The notes under the pieces: generated by a model | Told to the model about the DNA's origin: nothing | The model's database searches: none | What the model saw: the letters and a program-made list of their open reading frames with translations, nothing else | DNA from: an uncultured Balneolaceae bacterium | Lineage (GTDB): Bacteria > Bacteroidota > Rhodothermia > Balneolales > Balneolaceae | Reading direction: 5' to 3' | Assembly (NCBI GenBank): GCA_937982515.1 | Contig: CALJMB010000247.1 | Location: 1-5,612, forward strand | DNA: 5,612 nucleotides | Made by a program: the position numbers and the translations under genes | Shown: in pieces, positions 1 to 5,584 of the stretch | Numbering within the stretch: the first letter of the stretch is position 1 | Layout: every line of letters starts with the position of its first letter

Positions 1-713
1 TCCGGGTGCTTATTTTTAAGCTCACCGGGTCTCTCAAAAAAATATTCAGTGGCCACCGCAAAGAACTCCGCTAAGTTGGCTGCGCCATATGCATCCATCA
101 GGGTCTGGTGGTTTCGTTCAAGATTTCTTATGTGCCTGCGGTATTCTGCACTCAGTACTCGTGCCCAGGCAAGGTAGGAAGAGTGCAGGTCCGGATTTTC
201 TGCTTGTTCGGTAGCGCCGTATTCGTAGTCAAGCTGGTGGGCAAACTCGTGAAACACAAGGTTGCTTCCGTCACGGATATCGGAAGCGCCATGCTTTACG
301 GCATCCCAGGCAAGCACTATGTGCCCGCGTGACCAAGACTCACCCAGCCTGGATTGATTTCCTTCTTCAATTACCCCACCCTCTCTGTAGCGCTTTACAG
401 GGGCAAAGTATTCAGTGGGATATATCAGAATAGAGCGGAGGCCCGGATAGACTGTGTAGTCGGAGCTTCCAAGGAGTAAAATACAGGCCTGGGCGGCTAC
501 AGTTACTTTAATTTCATCTGTCAGCTGCAATCCTCCGCATCCTTCAAATAGTTTTTCATCCAGAAATATCTGGATCAGCCCTTGCAGCCTCTTCTGTTTA
601 TTTCCGGGGAGCCTGTGATAATAGGGAACATTTTGTTGGATGATGGACAGCCATTCTCCCGGCAGAGGCTGCTGCATCAGTCGTCTCCGGCGGAGGTGTT
701 TTAAGCCGAACAT
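1..713 (-). CDS. mtfA: MtfA-type zinc-dependent peptidase, partial (C-terminus beyond window)
   Basis: This is a cytosolic M90-type zinc metallopeptidase. In E. coli, MtfA has aminopeptidase activity and binds the Mlc repressor of the glucose phosphotransferase system; that partner need not exist here. Translating the minus strand from the ATG at 713 gives 237 codons open to the window edge. The zinc motif HEFAHQLD lies at residues 155-162, with H155, E156 and H159 as ligand, base and ligand. The segment LAEFFAVATEYFFERP follows, and its E216 is the probable third zinc ligand. Both the motif position and the DAYGAANLAEFFA block match E. coli MtfA (about 265 residues, HEVAHKLD near 149, DAYAASDPAECFA), so roughly 30 C-terminal residues are missing. 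The start lies three bases after the smpB stop, suggesting cotranscription and translational coupling. An ATG at 720, overlapping that stop, is in another frame that closes after about 40 codons. A Met at residue 13 (677) is an alternative start. No clear Shine-Dalgarno is visible. Confidence 0.9.
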   Translation of the reverse strand, partial: MFGLKHLRRRRLMQQPLPGEWLSIIQQNVPYYHRLPGNKQKRLQGLIQIFLDEKLFEGCGGLQLTDEIKVTVAAQACILLLGSSDYTVYPGLRSILIYPTEYFAPVKRYREGGVIEEGNQSRLGESWSRGHIVLAWDAVKHGASDIRDGSNLVFHEFAHQLDYEYGATEQAENPDLHSSYLAWARVLSAEYRRHIRNLERNHQTLMDAYGAANLAEFFAVATEYFFERPGELKNKHP

Positions 714-716
714 GGC

Positions 717-1196
717 TCATAAGTTTACTTTATAGGTTCCTTTAACTTTACGGTCCAGTTCACGGCGCATGTCTTTTTCTTTAATATCTTCCCGCTTGTC
801 GTACTTTTTCTTGCCACGGGCCACGCCAATCTGGATCTTGGCATATCCCTTTTTAAAGTACAGCTTCAGAGGAACCAGAGTATACCCTTTTTGGGCAACT
901 GCTTTATCCATCTCCTGGATTTCTCTCTTGTTAAGCAATAGCTTGCGCGGGCGGCGTTCCTCATGATTCGTGTAGGAGCCGTGTGTATAGGGCTTGATGT
1001 ACATATCCCTCAGCCAGACCTCCCCATTCTGCAAATAAGCAAAGGCTTCGTTCAGGCTGGCTTTGCCATCCCGCAGGGATTTCACTTCCGTTCCTTTCAA
1101 GACTATCCCCGCTTCGTAAGTCTCCTCGATATCATACTCGTATCGGGCTTTGCGATTCTTGATGGTAGGTGTCGTTTTCTGGTTATTGTCAGACAT
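717..1196 (-). CDS. smpB: SsrA-binding protein SmpB
   Basis: SmpB binds the tRNA-like domain of tmRNA and carries it to stalled ribosomes, where the C-terminal tail reads the empty mRNA channel during trans-translation. The protein has 159 residues, the usual length. Family blocks appear in order: NRKARYEY at 14-21, EAGIVLKGTEVKSLR at 28-42, the NH pair at 77-78, RKLLL at 84-88, VPLKLYFKKGYAK at 108-120 and GKKKYDKRE at 128-136. The basic tail after 137 is the part known to become helical in the decoding centre. The ATG at 1196 is chosen because a short polar leader precedes the conserved core, as is normal. It is preceded by a sigma70-like promoter and followed three bases later by the MtfA-type gene, with which it probably forms an operon. 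The tmRNA gene itself is not in this window. Confidence 0.98.
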   Translation of the reverse strand: MSDNNQKTTPTIKNRKARYEYDIEETYEAGIVLKGTEVKSLRDGKASLNEAFAYLQNGEVWLRDMYIKPYTHGSYTNHEERRPRKLLLNKREIQEMDKAVAQKGYTLVPLKLYFKKGYAKIQIGVARGKKKYDKREDIKEKDMRRELDRKVKGTYKVNL

Positions 1197-1232
1197 GTAT
1201 CCAGATTGAAGCTTAAAGTGCTATTTCAGTAA

Positions 1233-1261
1233 TTTATGAAGTATAAACTTTTATATGACAA
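1233..1261 (-). promoter_or_regulatory. Candidate sigma70-like promoter for smpB
   Basis: On the minus strand, TTGTCA (1261-1256; five of six bases match TTGACA) is followed after exactly 17 bases by CATAAA (1238-1233; four of six match TATAAT). This would start transcription about 30 bases before the smpB ATG. The stretch is AT-rich, unlike its surroundings. A Bacteroidota-type TAnnTTTG element is not evident here. The call rests on sequence match alone. Confidence 0.35.
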
Positions 1262-1290
1262 ATAACGGGTAAGGAACATTCGAGGACTAC

Positions 1291-1360
1291 CCTCTGTGAA
1301 ACTTCGTGGACCTTTTGTGCAGCTCCGCGTAATAGTTATACCACAGAGATGCACCAAGAG
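1291..1360. repeat. Intergenic CTCTGTG/CTTCGTG-type repeat element with imperfect dyad symmetry
   Basis: Related seven- to nine-base words recur about every ten bases: CTCTGTG (1292-1298), CTTCGTGG (1302-1309), CTTTTGTGC (from 1312) and CTCCGCG (1323-1329). After an AT centre around 1330-1340, the complement appears as CCACAGAG (1341-1348) and GCACCAAGAG (1351-1360). The part from about 1311 to 1330 aligns with the reverse complement of about 1337-1360 at most positions, so a transcript could fold into a long imperfect hairpin. The words resemble a family of degenerate noncoding repeats (CACAGAGGACACAGAG / CCACGAAGG style) that I know from intergenic regions of many environmental bacteria. 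That likeness is from memory, not a search. The element fills the space between the lipoprotein gene end and the smpB promoter. It has no terminal T-run, so I do not call it a terminator. Confidence 0.5.
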
Positions 1361-1368
1361 AGCTGGTT

Positions 1369-1785
1369 CTAATACTCAAATCCTAAGGCGCGCAGCTCTT
1401 TCAGGATATCCTCGCCCGGCGATCGGTCCGGTATAGTGCTGTAAATACCCATAATCTGTTCAATCTCAGCCCGGGCTTTGTCGTTTTCCGGATTGATTTT
1501 CAGTACTTCAATATATTGATGCAGAGCGGAGGTCATGCGATCGCGCATGCTGCTCTCTTCCGGTCCTCTATACTCCAGGTAGATGCCGTAGTTCAGGTGT
1601 ATTTTTTCTTTTAAAAGCTGTAAGTCGGCTTCTGATTGTTGTGCGTCAGCATTCTTTACCAATTCCAGTGCTTCTTCATAGTTGTCTTCGGCTATATGCT
1701 GTTCGATCTGTTCAGTTATATTTTGAGGTGCAGGATTAGAGCAGCTTACAAACAAAATGAGAAGTACAGGAATTAAATTACGCAT
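1369..1785 (-). CDS. Small TPR-like lipoprotein of unknown function
   Basis: I do not recognise a named family. The 138-residue product begins with a short lipoprotein signal: a charged start (MRN), a hydrophobic run (LIPVLLILF) and the lipobox VSC, with Cys15 as the likely lipidated residue. It should therefore be anchored in the cell envelope. The mature part is predominantly helical by eye. Residues 27-47 (EDNYEEALELVKNA) and 83-112 (ALHQYIEVLKINPENDKA) look like tetratricopeptide-type helices, the second very close to the TPR consensus, which suggests a protein-protein contact role. The TAG stop lies nine bases from the CACAGAG-type repeat. Upstream, the strong terminator of the protease gene lies 43 bp before its ATG, so it probably has its own promoter in that AT-rich gap; I could not identify convincing boxes. 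No Shine-Dalgarno is visible. Confidence 0.8.
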   Translation of the reverse strand: MRNLIPVLLILFVSCSNPAPQNITEQIEQHIAEDNYEEALELVKNADAQQSEADLQLLKEKIHLNYGIYLEYRGPEESSMRDRMTSALHQYIEVLKINPENDKARAEIEQIMGIYSTIPDRSPGEDILKELRALGFEY

Positions 1786-1825
1786 AGAGTAAATGATTTA
1801 TTAAGGAATAGATGGAAGCGGTAAG

Positions 1826-1869
1826 ATAAAAAGGCATAGCGCAAATAAGAAATGCTCTGCGCTATGCTT
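1826..1869 (-). terminator. Rho-independent terminator of the deiminase-protease operon
   Basis: A perfect 10-bp inverted repeat, GCATAGCGCA (1834-1843) and TGCGCTATGC (1858-1867), has a 14-base loop and extends by a G-U and an A-U pair. In the minus-strand transcript the stem begins two bases past the protease TGA stop (1873-1871) and is followed by CTTTTTAT. Stem plus T-run directly after a stop codon is the classical intrinsic terminator layout, and it acts in the minus direction. On the plus strand no comparable T-run follows the stem. Confidence 0.85.
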
Positions 1870-1870
1870 G

Positions 1871-3121
1871 TCAAATAACATACAGCGGATTGGGACTAAT
1901 ACAAAGTACAAACACTGCCATGCTGGCCCACCCTAGTGTTTTGCGAACCGGGCCCAGGGGACGTTCATAAAGGCTGGGCGGATGTTCAATTTTCACGACA
2001 TAGGCAATAAAAAAGGACCAGAAAATCCATATCAGGGAGCTGGATGTTTCTATACTGCCCACTGCCACATAGAGATAGGCGGCGGCCGCTATCAGCGAGG
2101 AGATCAGAACCGGGGCAATCCAGCGGTGATCGTTGTTGTAGGCTTTTCGCAACAGCAAAAACAATACGCCGGCCCAGATAATCCAACTCATTGAGCCGTA
2201 GACATTATCCCATTCACCCAGAGAAGCATGAATAAAAGGAATAGATTCTATTCCGGCTAAAATGGTCAATACCGCAAAACACGCACGGGCCACTTTTTGA
2301 TGCTTCCTGAAACCGATAAGCGAGTAGAGAATATGTCCGCCATCCAGCTGCCCGACGGGCATAAGGTTTAATGCCGTGAAAAACAGCCCCAGCCATCCGG
2401 CAAATAAAAAAGGATAGTGGTACATCTCCCACATAGGCGGTACGTTTTCGAAGAACCCGGCCAGGAAAGAATAGAGTATTGTATTGCCTACAATCAAGGT
2501 GATGCCATCGGGGCCGCCGGGCGGTTCCTCGGGAAAATGGCCGTACGTGTTAACATATTCCTTTACTTGCTCATGCCCGGCAAAGTTATTGATATAACTG
2601 GCATCGGGCAGGGTGGCAAAGCCATAGAGGAGTATCGCCAGTGAGACGATAAACCCGGCCAGAGGCCCCGCTATGCCGATGTCAAACATCTTGCGCGTGT
2701 CGTTAATCTTTTGTTTGATGCGAATAACGGCTCCCATGGTACCAATGCCCAGCGGCACAGGTATAAAGTAGGGCAGTGTCACCCTGATATTATGATACAT
2801 GGCCGCAAAAAAATGTCCGAACTCGTGGGTTCCCAGGAAACTAAGCAGCAGGGCGGCAAAGAGCGCTCCCCGGTAGAAGTCCTGCATGTCGGGCATTAAA
2901 AATGGGAAAAAAGGCGAATCGTATCCTACAAAACTGGCCCCTACCAGAGAGACAGAAGCAAACGTGAGGATAAACAGGCCCAGATGCTTTAGAATGGTTT
3001 TTGTGTCGAATTCATTTGGTTTGGGAGGTGCTGTATTTCCGGTTGGAGGATAGTATCCCTGCCAGTGTTGAGTAGTCTGTTTTTCGTTCAAGATATAAAG
3101 CTTTTTAAGTTGCTCTTGCAA
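1871..3121 (-). CDS. Site-2 protease family (M50-like) membrane zinc metalloprotease
   Basis: This is a multi-pass intramembrane metalloprotease of the S2P class, resembling plant EGY1 and its bacterial relatives. Such enzymes cut transmembrane segments of substrates, often anti-sigma factors or membrane-tethered regulators; the substrate here is unknown. In the 416-residue product, HEFGH at 99-103 supplies two zinc ligands (H99, H103) and the catalytic E100. NLMPVGQLDGGH at 252-263 supplies the third ligand, D260. The family GPLAGF block is at 152-157. Hydrophobic segments lie near 46-64, 85-110, 145-170, 205-225, 236-256, 277-296, 311-325, 335-354, 362-377 and 397-409. No PDZ domain is evident; residues 1-40 are a polar cytoplasmic leader. 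The start is TTG at 3121, overlapping the deiminase end by 17 bp. An in-frame stop lies 12 bp upstream, and the next Met comes only after the first membrane segment, so TTG or a second TTG at residue 11 must be used. A terminator follows directly. Confidence 0.88.
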   Translation of the reverse strand: MQEQLKKLYILNEKQTTQHWQGYYPPTGNTAPPKPNEFDTKTILKHLGLFILTFASVSLVGASFVGYDSPFFPFLMPDMQDFYRGALFAALLLSFLGTHEFGHFFAAMYHNIRVTLPYFIPVPLGIGTMGAVIRIKQKINDTRKMFDIGIAGPLAGFIVSLAILLYGFATLPDASYINNFAGHEQVKEYVNTYGHFPEEPPGGPDGITLIVGNTILYSFLAGFFENVPPMWEMYHYPFLFAGWLGLFFTALNLMPVGQLDGGHILYSLIGFRKHQKVARACFAVLTILAGIESIPFIHASLGEWDNVYGSMSWIIWAGVLFLLLRKAYNNDHRWIAPVLISSLIAAAAYLYVAVGSIETSSSLIWIFWSFFIAYVVKIEHPPSLYERPLGPVRKTLGWASMAVFVLCISPNPLYVI

Positions 3122-4328
3122 TGGGCAAGGTCATGCACCGGGCGCCGCCTCTGCCGCGGCATAATTCATGACCCTGAAAACTAATGGCTAATTTTTTATC
3201 GGTTGGGTCGAATTCTTTGTTCTGGTATTCATCGATAAACTCGTATTGATCCATTAATTGATAACCATGTTCTTGTAACACGGCAAAGGTATTAGTGTTT
3301 CGCTCATATCCGATAATAATTCCGGGGGCCAGTGCAAAAACGTTCGCCCCGTCGGTCCATTGTTCTCTGAATTGATTGGTGCGGTCATCTCCGCCGCAGT
3401 TGATAAAGGTGAAGTCATGCCCCAATAGTTCTTCGAGCGCCTCTTTCAATGAAGGCATGGTGCGGGACTGGATGACTCCGTTCCCATCCGAAAGCGCCAC
3501 CACATTGTCGCGACGCTCGGATATGGCCGGTGGAAAGACCACGCATTCGTTTTCACTGGCAAAAGTAAAGATCGTATCCAGATGCATGGATGAACGCTGT
3601 TTGGGTATGTCAACAGCCAGCACATGCTTAACGCCCTGGTTTAGCAATCCTCTGGTTGCTGCCATCAGTCCGCTGAAGGAGGTCCGTTCACTCATGCCAA
3701 TGAGCACAACATCTTTGGAAGGCACCAGAACATCTCCGCCTTCGATAGATGCCTGGTGGCCGGTCAGGATAGTGTGTTCTTTTATTTCGCTGAACAGGGG
3801 ATGATACTTGACCAGATTCTCCATCAGCAGGGCTTCCCGCAGCCGGGCCTTCCGGGCAGGCCGGGATAGCAATATACTGTTGCCGGCTATGGCTGCAAGA
3901 TCCCGGGTAAACAGCAGATTGGGCGCCGGGAGCAGGGCAAAGCCTTTTATACCGGGCGTTGTTCCCTCAATGGCAAACCGGAGGAGTTCTTCGGGAGAGA
4001 GGTGTACAAGGTCGTTCTTTACGGTGTGCAGGTTTTTTTCAGGCAACCGCTGTATCAGGTCTGCGATGAATGCTCTCCTTGCATCCTCGCTGTGAAAGCA
4101 CTCCAAAAACAGGTCGGTGATCTCAAATATTTCCCCATCATTTGGCATAGCCGCTTTTAAGGTACGCAACATATCCAGATGCTCACGCCGCGCATCTTCT
4201 TCATAAATAATGTCATCGAACAAAAGCTCATCCTTAATCTCGGGATTAACCAGCGATACTTCACGGCCCGGTGTGTGCACGATAACTCCCTTTAGGCGGC
4301 CGGTTTCAGAGGTGACGGATAACTTCAT
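3105..4328 (-). CDS. Arginine deiminase family protein
   Basis: Arginine deiminase hydrolyses L-arginine to citrulline and ammonia in the cytosol, through a Cys thiouronium intermediate. The 407-residue product has the family length and full signature set: FTRD at 140-143, IEGGD at 195-199, GMSERTS at 211-217, MHLDTIFTF at 248-256, REQWTDGANVFALAPG at 321-336 and the terminal GRGGARCMTLP at 392-402. The expected catalytic residues D143, E196, H249, D251 and C398 are all present, so an active guanidine-modifying enzyme is likely. Related family members act on other guanidino compounds, so arginine is a probable but not proven substrate. No ornithine carbamoyltransferase, carbamate kinase or arginine/ornithine antiporter gene is adjacent, so this is not a standard arc operon. 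Instead its 3' end overlaps a site-2 protease gene by 17 bp. The start is the ATG at 4328, just before the conserved ETGRLKGVIVHTPGRE block. I withhold arcA because the pathway context is absent. Confidence 0.9.
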   Translation of the reverse strand: MKLSVTSETGRLKGVIVHTPGREVSLVNPEIKDELLFDDIIYEEDARREHLDMLRTLKAAMPNDGEIFEITDLFLECFHSEDARRAFIADLIQRLPEKNLHTVKNDLVHLSPEELLRFAIEGTTPGIKGFALLPAPNLLFTRDLAAIAGNSILLSRPARKARLREALLMENLVKYHPLFSEIKEHTILTGHQASIEGGDVLVPSKDVVLIGMSERTSFSGLMAATRGLLNQGVKHVLAVDIPKQRSSMHLDTIFTFASENECVVFPPAISERRDNVVALSDGNGVIQSRTMPSLKEALEELLGHDFTFINCGGDDRTNQFREQWTDGANVFALAPGIIIGYERNTNTFAVLQEHGYQLMDQYEFIDEYQNKEFDPTDKKLAISFQGHELCRGRGGARCMTLPIARAT

Positions 4329-4411
4329 GAATGGTTGATTTTACAAATGTGTTAACATAGCCTTGGATCACACGCCCCGGGAATGTATGGCCCATCAGAA
4401 AGCGTTGACTC

Positions 4412-4444
4412 CAAAGAGAGTATCATATATTCAGTTACAGCAAG
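4412..4444 (-). promoter_or_regulatory. Possible Bacteroidota-type promoter for the deiminase operon
   Basis: On the minus strand, CTTG (4444-4441) is followed after 21 bases by TCTCTTTG (4419-4412). This matches five of the six specified bases of the Bacteroidota -7 element TAnnTTTG, at about the expected distance from a -33 TTG element. It would give a leader of about 75-80 bases before the deiminase ATG. A perfect TAnnTTTG copy, TATATTTG, lies further upstream at 4491-4484 within the tandem repeat but lacks a well-spaced -33 element. The two are rival candidates. Confidence 0.25.
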
Positions 4445-4484
4445 CACGGCACTTTGCACACAGAAACAGATGTTATGCGATTTC

Positions 4485-4520
4485 AAATATACACTTGACA
4501 AGAAATATACACTTTACAAG
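4485..4520. repeat. Tandem 18-bp direct repeat, possible operator
   Basis: Two adjacent copies, AAATATACACTTGACAAG (4485-4502) and AAATATACACTTTACAAG (4503-4520), differ at one base. Each ends in a palindrome-like core: CTTGACAAG is perfect around its central A, and CTTTACAAG has one mismatch. A further CACTTTGCA at 4450-4458 resembles the middle of the unit. Copy 1 contains a perfect TTGACA (4495-4500) on the plus strand, and the boundary CAAATATA reads TATATTTG on the minus strand. The repeat could therefore overlap promoters in either direction. Adjacent copies in a divergent promoter region are a typical layout for a regulator binding site, but no regulator is known. Confidence 0.75.
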
Positions 4521-4613
4521 GCCTTTTTTTAAATATTGTTTTAGTTAGATAAAGAGCCTGCAAATTCCCTATTATATTCCGCACGATTCCCCGGCCAACA
4601 CTGTTTCAGTGCG

Positions 4614-5498
4614 ATGAATTGCGAATTAACCAGAATAAGAAGAATGCCCAAGAAATCCGAAATAGAATCCCTGGTCTTTTTACTGGACGACCCCGACCCC
4701 TATGTCAAAACCAAGGTAAAAAGCCGATTGTTTGAACTGGGTGAAGAAGCCGTGCCCCTGCTCGATCAGCAGAAAAGCCAGGCCCGGAGCGAAACCGAAC
4801 GGGAGCTGATCAATGAGGTGATACAATGGATTACCTACGGCAGCATGGAGGAGGATTTCCTGGACGTTCTGGAAACGGGTATCCCTAACCTTACTAAACT
4901 GGAGGAGGCGGTTTTTGTGCTCTCCCGGTTCCAAAACCCCACACTGCGGATAGAAGACTACAGGCGGAAGCTCGATCATTTTGCTTCTCTGATCGGCGAC
5001 GGCCTCCGCTATGAGCCAGACAGCGGAAGACAGATGCATCTGCTGCTCGATTTTATTTTTAACGATCTGGAATTTACCGGCAGTACAACCAACTATTACG
5101 ATCCCGACAACTCCTACATGGACAGAGTCATAGACCGCCGCCGCGGCTTGCCCATCTCTCTGGGGCTGGTTGTTCTGTTTCTGGCACGCCGGCTGGATCT
5201 CCCTTTCTATGGTGTGAATATGCCCATCCACTTTATGCTGAAGTACAAAAGCGATAAAGAAGAGCTATTGATCGATCCCTTTGATGAGGGGAAAGTAGTT
5301 ACCTACAACCAGTGCTATTATTTTTTGAAACAGAATGGGGTGGAACCCAAAAGCGCGCACTTCGACACAGCCAAAGAGTACGAAATCCTGGCCCGATGCA
5401 TCCGCAACCTCATTCAAAGCTATGCCCGCCTGAAGAAAGAAGAAAGAGTAAGAGATCTGCAACGCCTGCTGAGCACCGTAGAGATGCTCTATCGGTAA
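4614..5498 (+). CDS. SirB1/transglutaminase-like superfamily protein with HEAT-like N-terminus
   Basis: This protein belongs to the SirB1 (Transglut_core2) family, conserved in bacteria but of unclear biochemical role. It is 294 residues long. Residues 15-75 form helical HEAT-like pairs (ESLVFLLDDPDPYVK...LFELGEEAVPLL). The core follows: NDLEFTG at 150-156, NYYDPDNSYMDRVIDRRRG at 160-178, LPISLGLVVLFLARRLDLPFYGV at 179-201, PIHFML at 204-209 and IDPFDEG at 220-226. H206 and D221 fit the His and Asp of the transglutaminase-like triad. The position of the usual Cys nucleophile reads LPISL and has none, so peptidase or transferase activity is doubtful. A C-terminal helical repeat-like stretch (245-294) ends the protein. 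The ATG at 4614 gives the longest frame. The Met at residue 11 (4644) is preceded by an A-rich AATAAGAAGA and begins MPKKSEIESL, which looks more like the usual family start, so either is possible. It is transcribed away from the deiminase operon. Confidence 0.85.
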   Translation: MNCELTRIRRMPKKSEIESLVFLLDDPDPYVKTKVKSRLFELGEEAVPLLDQQKSQARSETERELINEVIQWITYGSMEEDFLDVLETGIPNLTKLEEAVFVLSRFQNPTLRIEDYRRKLDHFASLIGDGLRYEPDSGRQMHLLLDFIFNDLEFTGSTTNYYDPDNSYMDRVIDRRRGLPISLGLVVLFLARRLDLPFYGVNMPIHFMLKYKSDKEELLIDPFDEGKVVTYNQCYYFLKQNGVEPKSAHFDTAKEYEILARCIRNLIQSYARLKKEERVRDLQRLLSTVEMLYR

Positions 5499-5584
5499 AC
5501 GGCAGATTTCCCATCGGATGGCTGCATTTGCCATCTAACCGGCCCGCCAACCGCACTTCAAACTCCCTTTTACCCACCGCTGCA

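Larger units (their letters stand above)
4329..4613. other. Divergent intergenic region between deiminase and SirB1-like genes
   Basis: These 285 bases separate the minus-strand deiminase operon from the plus-strand SirB1-like gene and should contain both promoters. The middle and right parts are AT-rich. They hold the tandem 18-bp repeat described separately, a T-run at 4524-4530 and an AT-rich TATTATATT at 4570-4578. The T-run follows only the short palindrome AAGGCCTT, which cannot form a real stem. I see no RNA gene and no coding sequence I trust. A 61-codon plus-strand frame from 4363 to 4548 merely reads through the repeat. Confidence 0.7.

Noticed and set aside
108..332. 74-codon plus-strand open frame
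   Set aside because: It lies antisense to the MtfA-type zinc motif region; the minus-strand reading gives the clear HEFAHQLD motif.
717..720. ATG overlapping the smpB stop (ATGA) as the start of the MtfA-type gene
   Set aside because: This ATG is out of frame with the zinc motif and its frame closes after about 40 codons; the ATG at 713 is in frame.
769..1232. Plus-strand open frames across smpB
   Set aside because: They are shadows of the SmpB coding sequence, which matches its family over its full length.
1982..2899. Several 60-75-codon frames on both strands within the protease gene
   Set aside because: All overlap the motif-bearing protease frame and have no independent support.
3376..4095. 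Two plus-strand open frames (142 and 95 codons) opposite the deiminase gene
   Set aside because: Their translations are low-complexity, Ser/Arg-rich shadows of conserved deiminase codons, with no start context or motif of their own.
4518..4530. AAGGCCTT followed by a T-run, resembling a terminator
   Set aside because: The palindrome has no loop and cannot form a stem of useful length, and it stands upstream of, not after, the plus-strand gene.
4363..4548. 61-codon plus-strand frame in the divergent intergenic region
   Set aside because: Its C-terminal part only translates the tandem DNA repeat (NIHLTRNIHFTR). It has no family likeness and lies where promoters are expected.
4329..4613. Possible small RNA or riboswitch in the divergent gap
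   Set aside because: No extended stem, conserved riboswitch core or terminator structure is visible; the only clear structure is the direct repeat.
4680..5231. 183-codon open frame on the minus strand
   Set aside because: It is antisense to the well-supported SirB1-like gene, shows no recognisable motif and is explained by the codon bias of the real gene.
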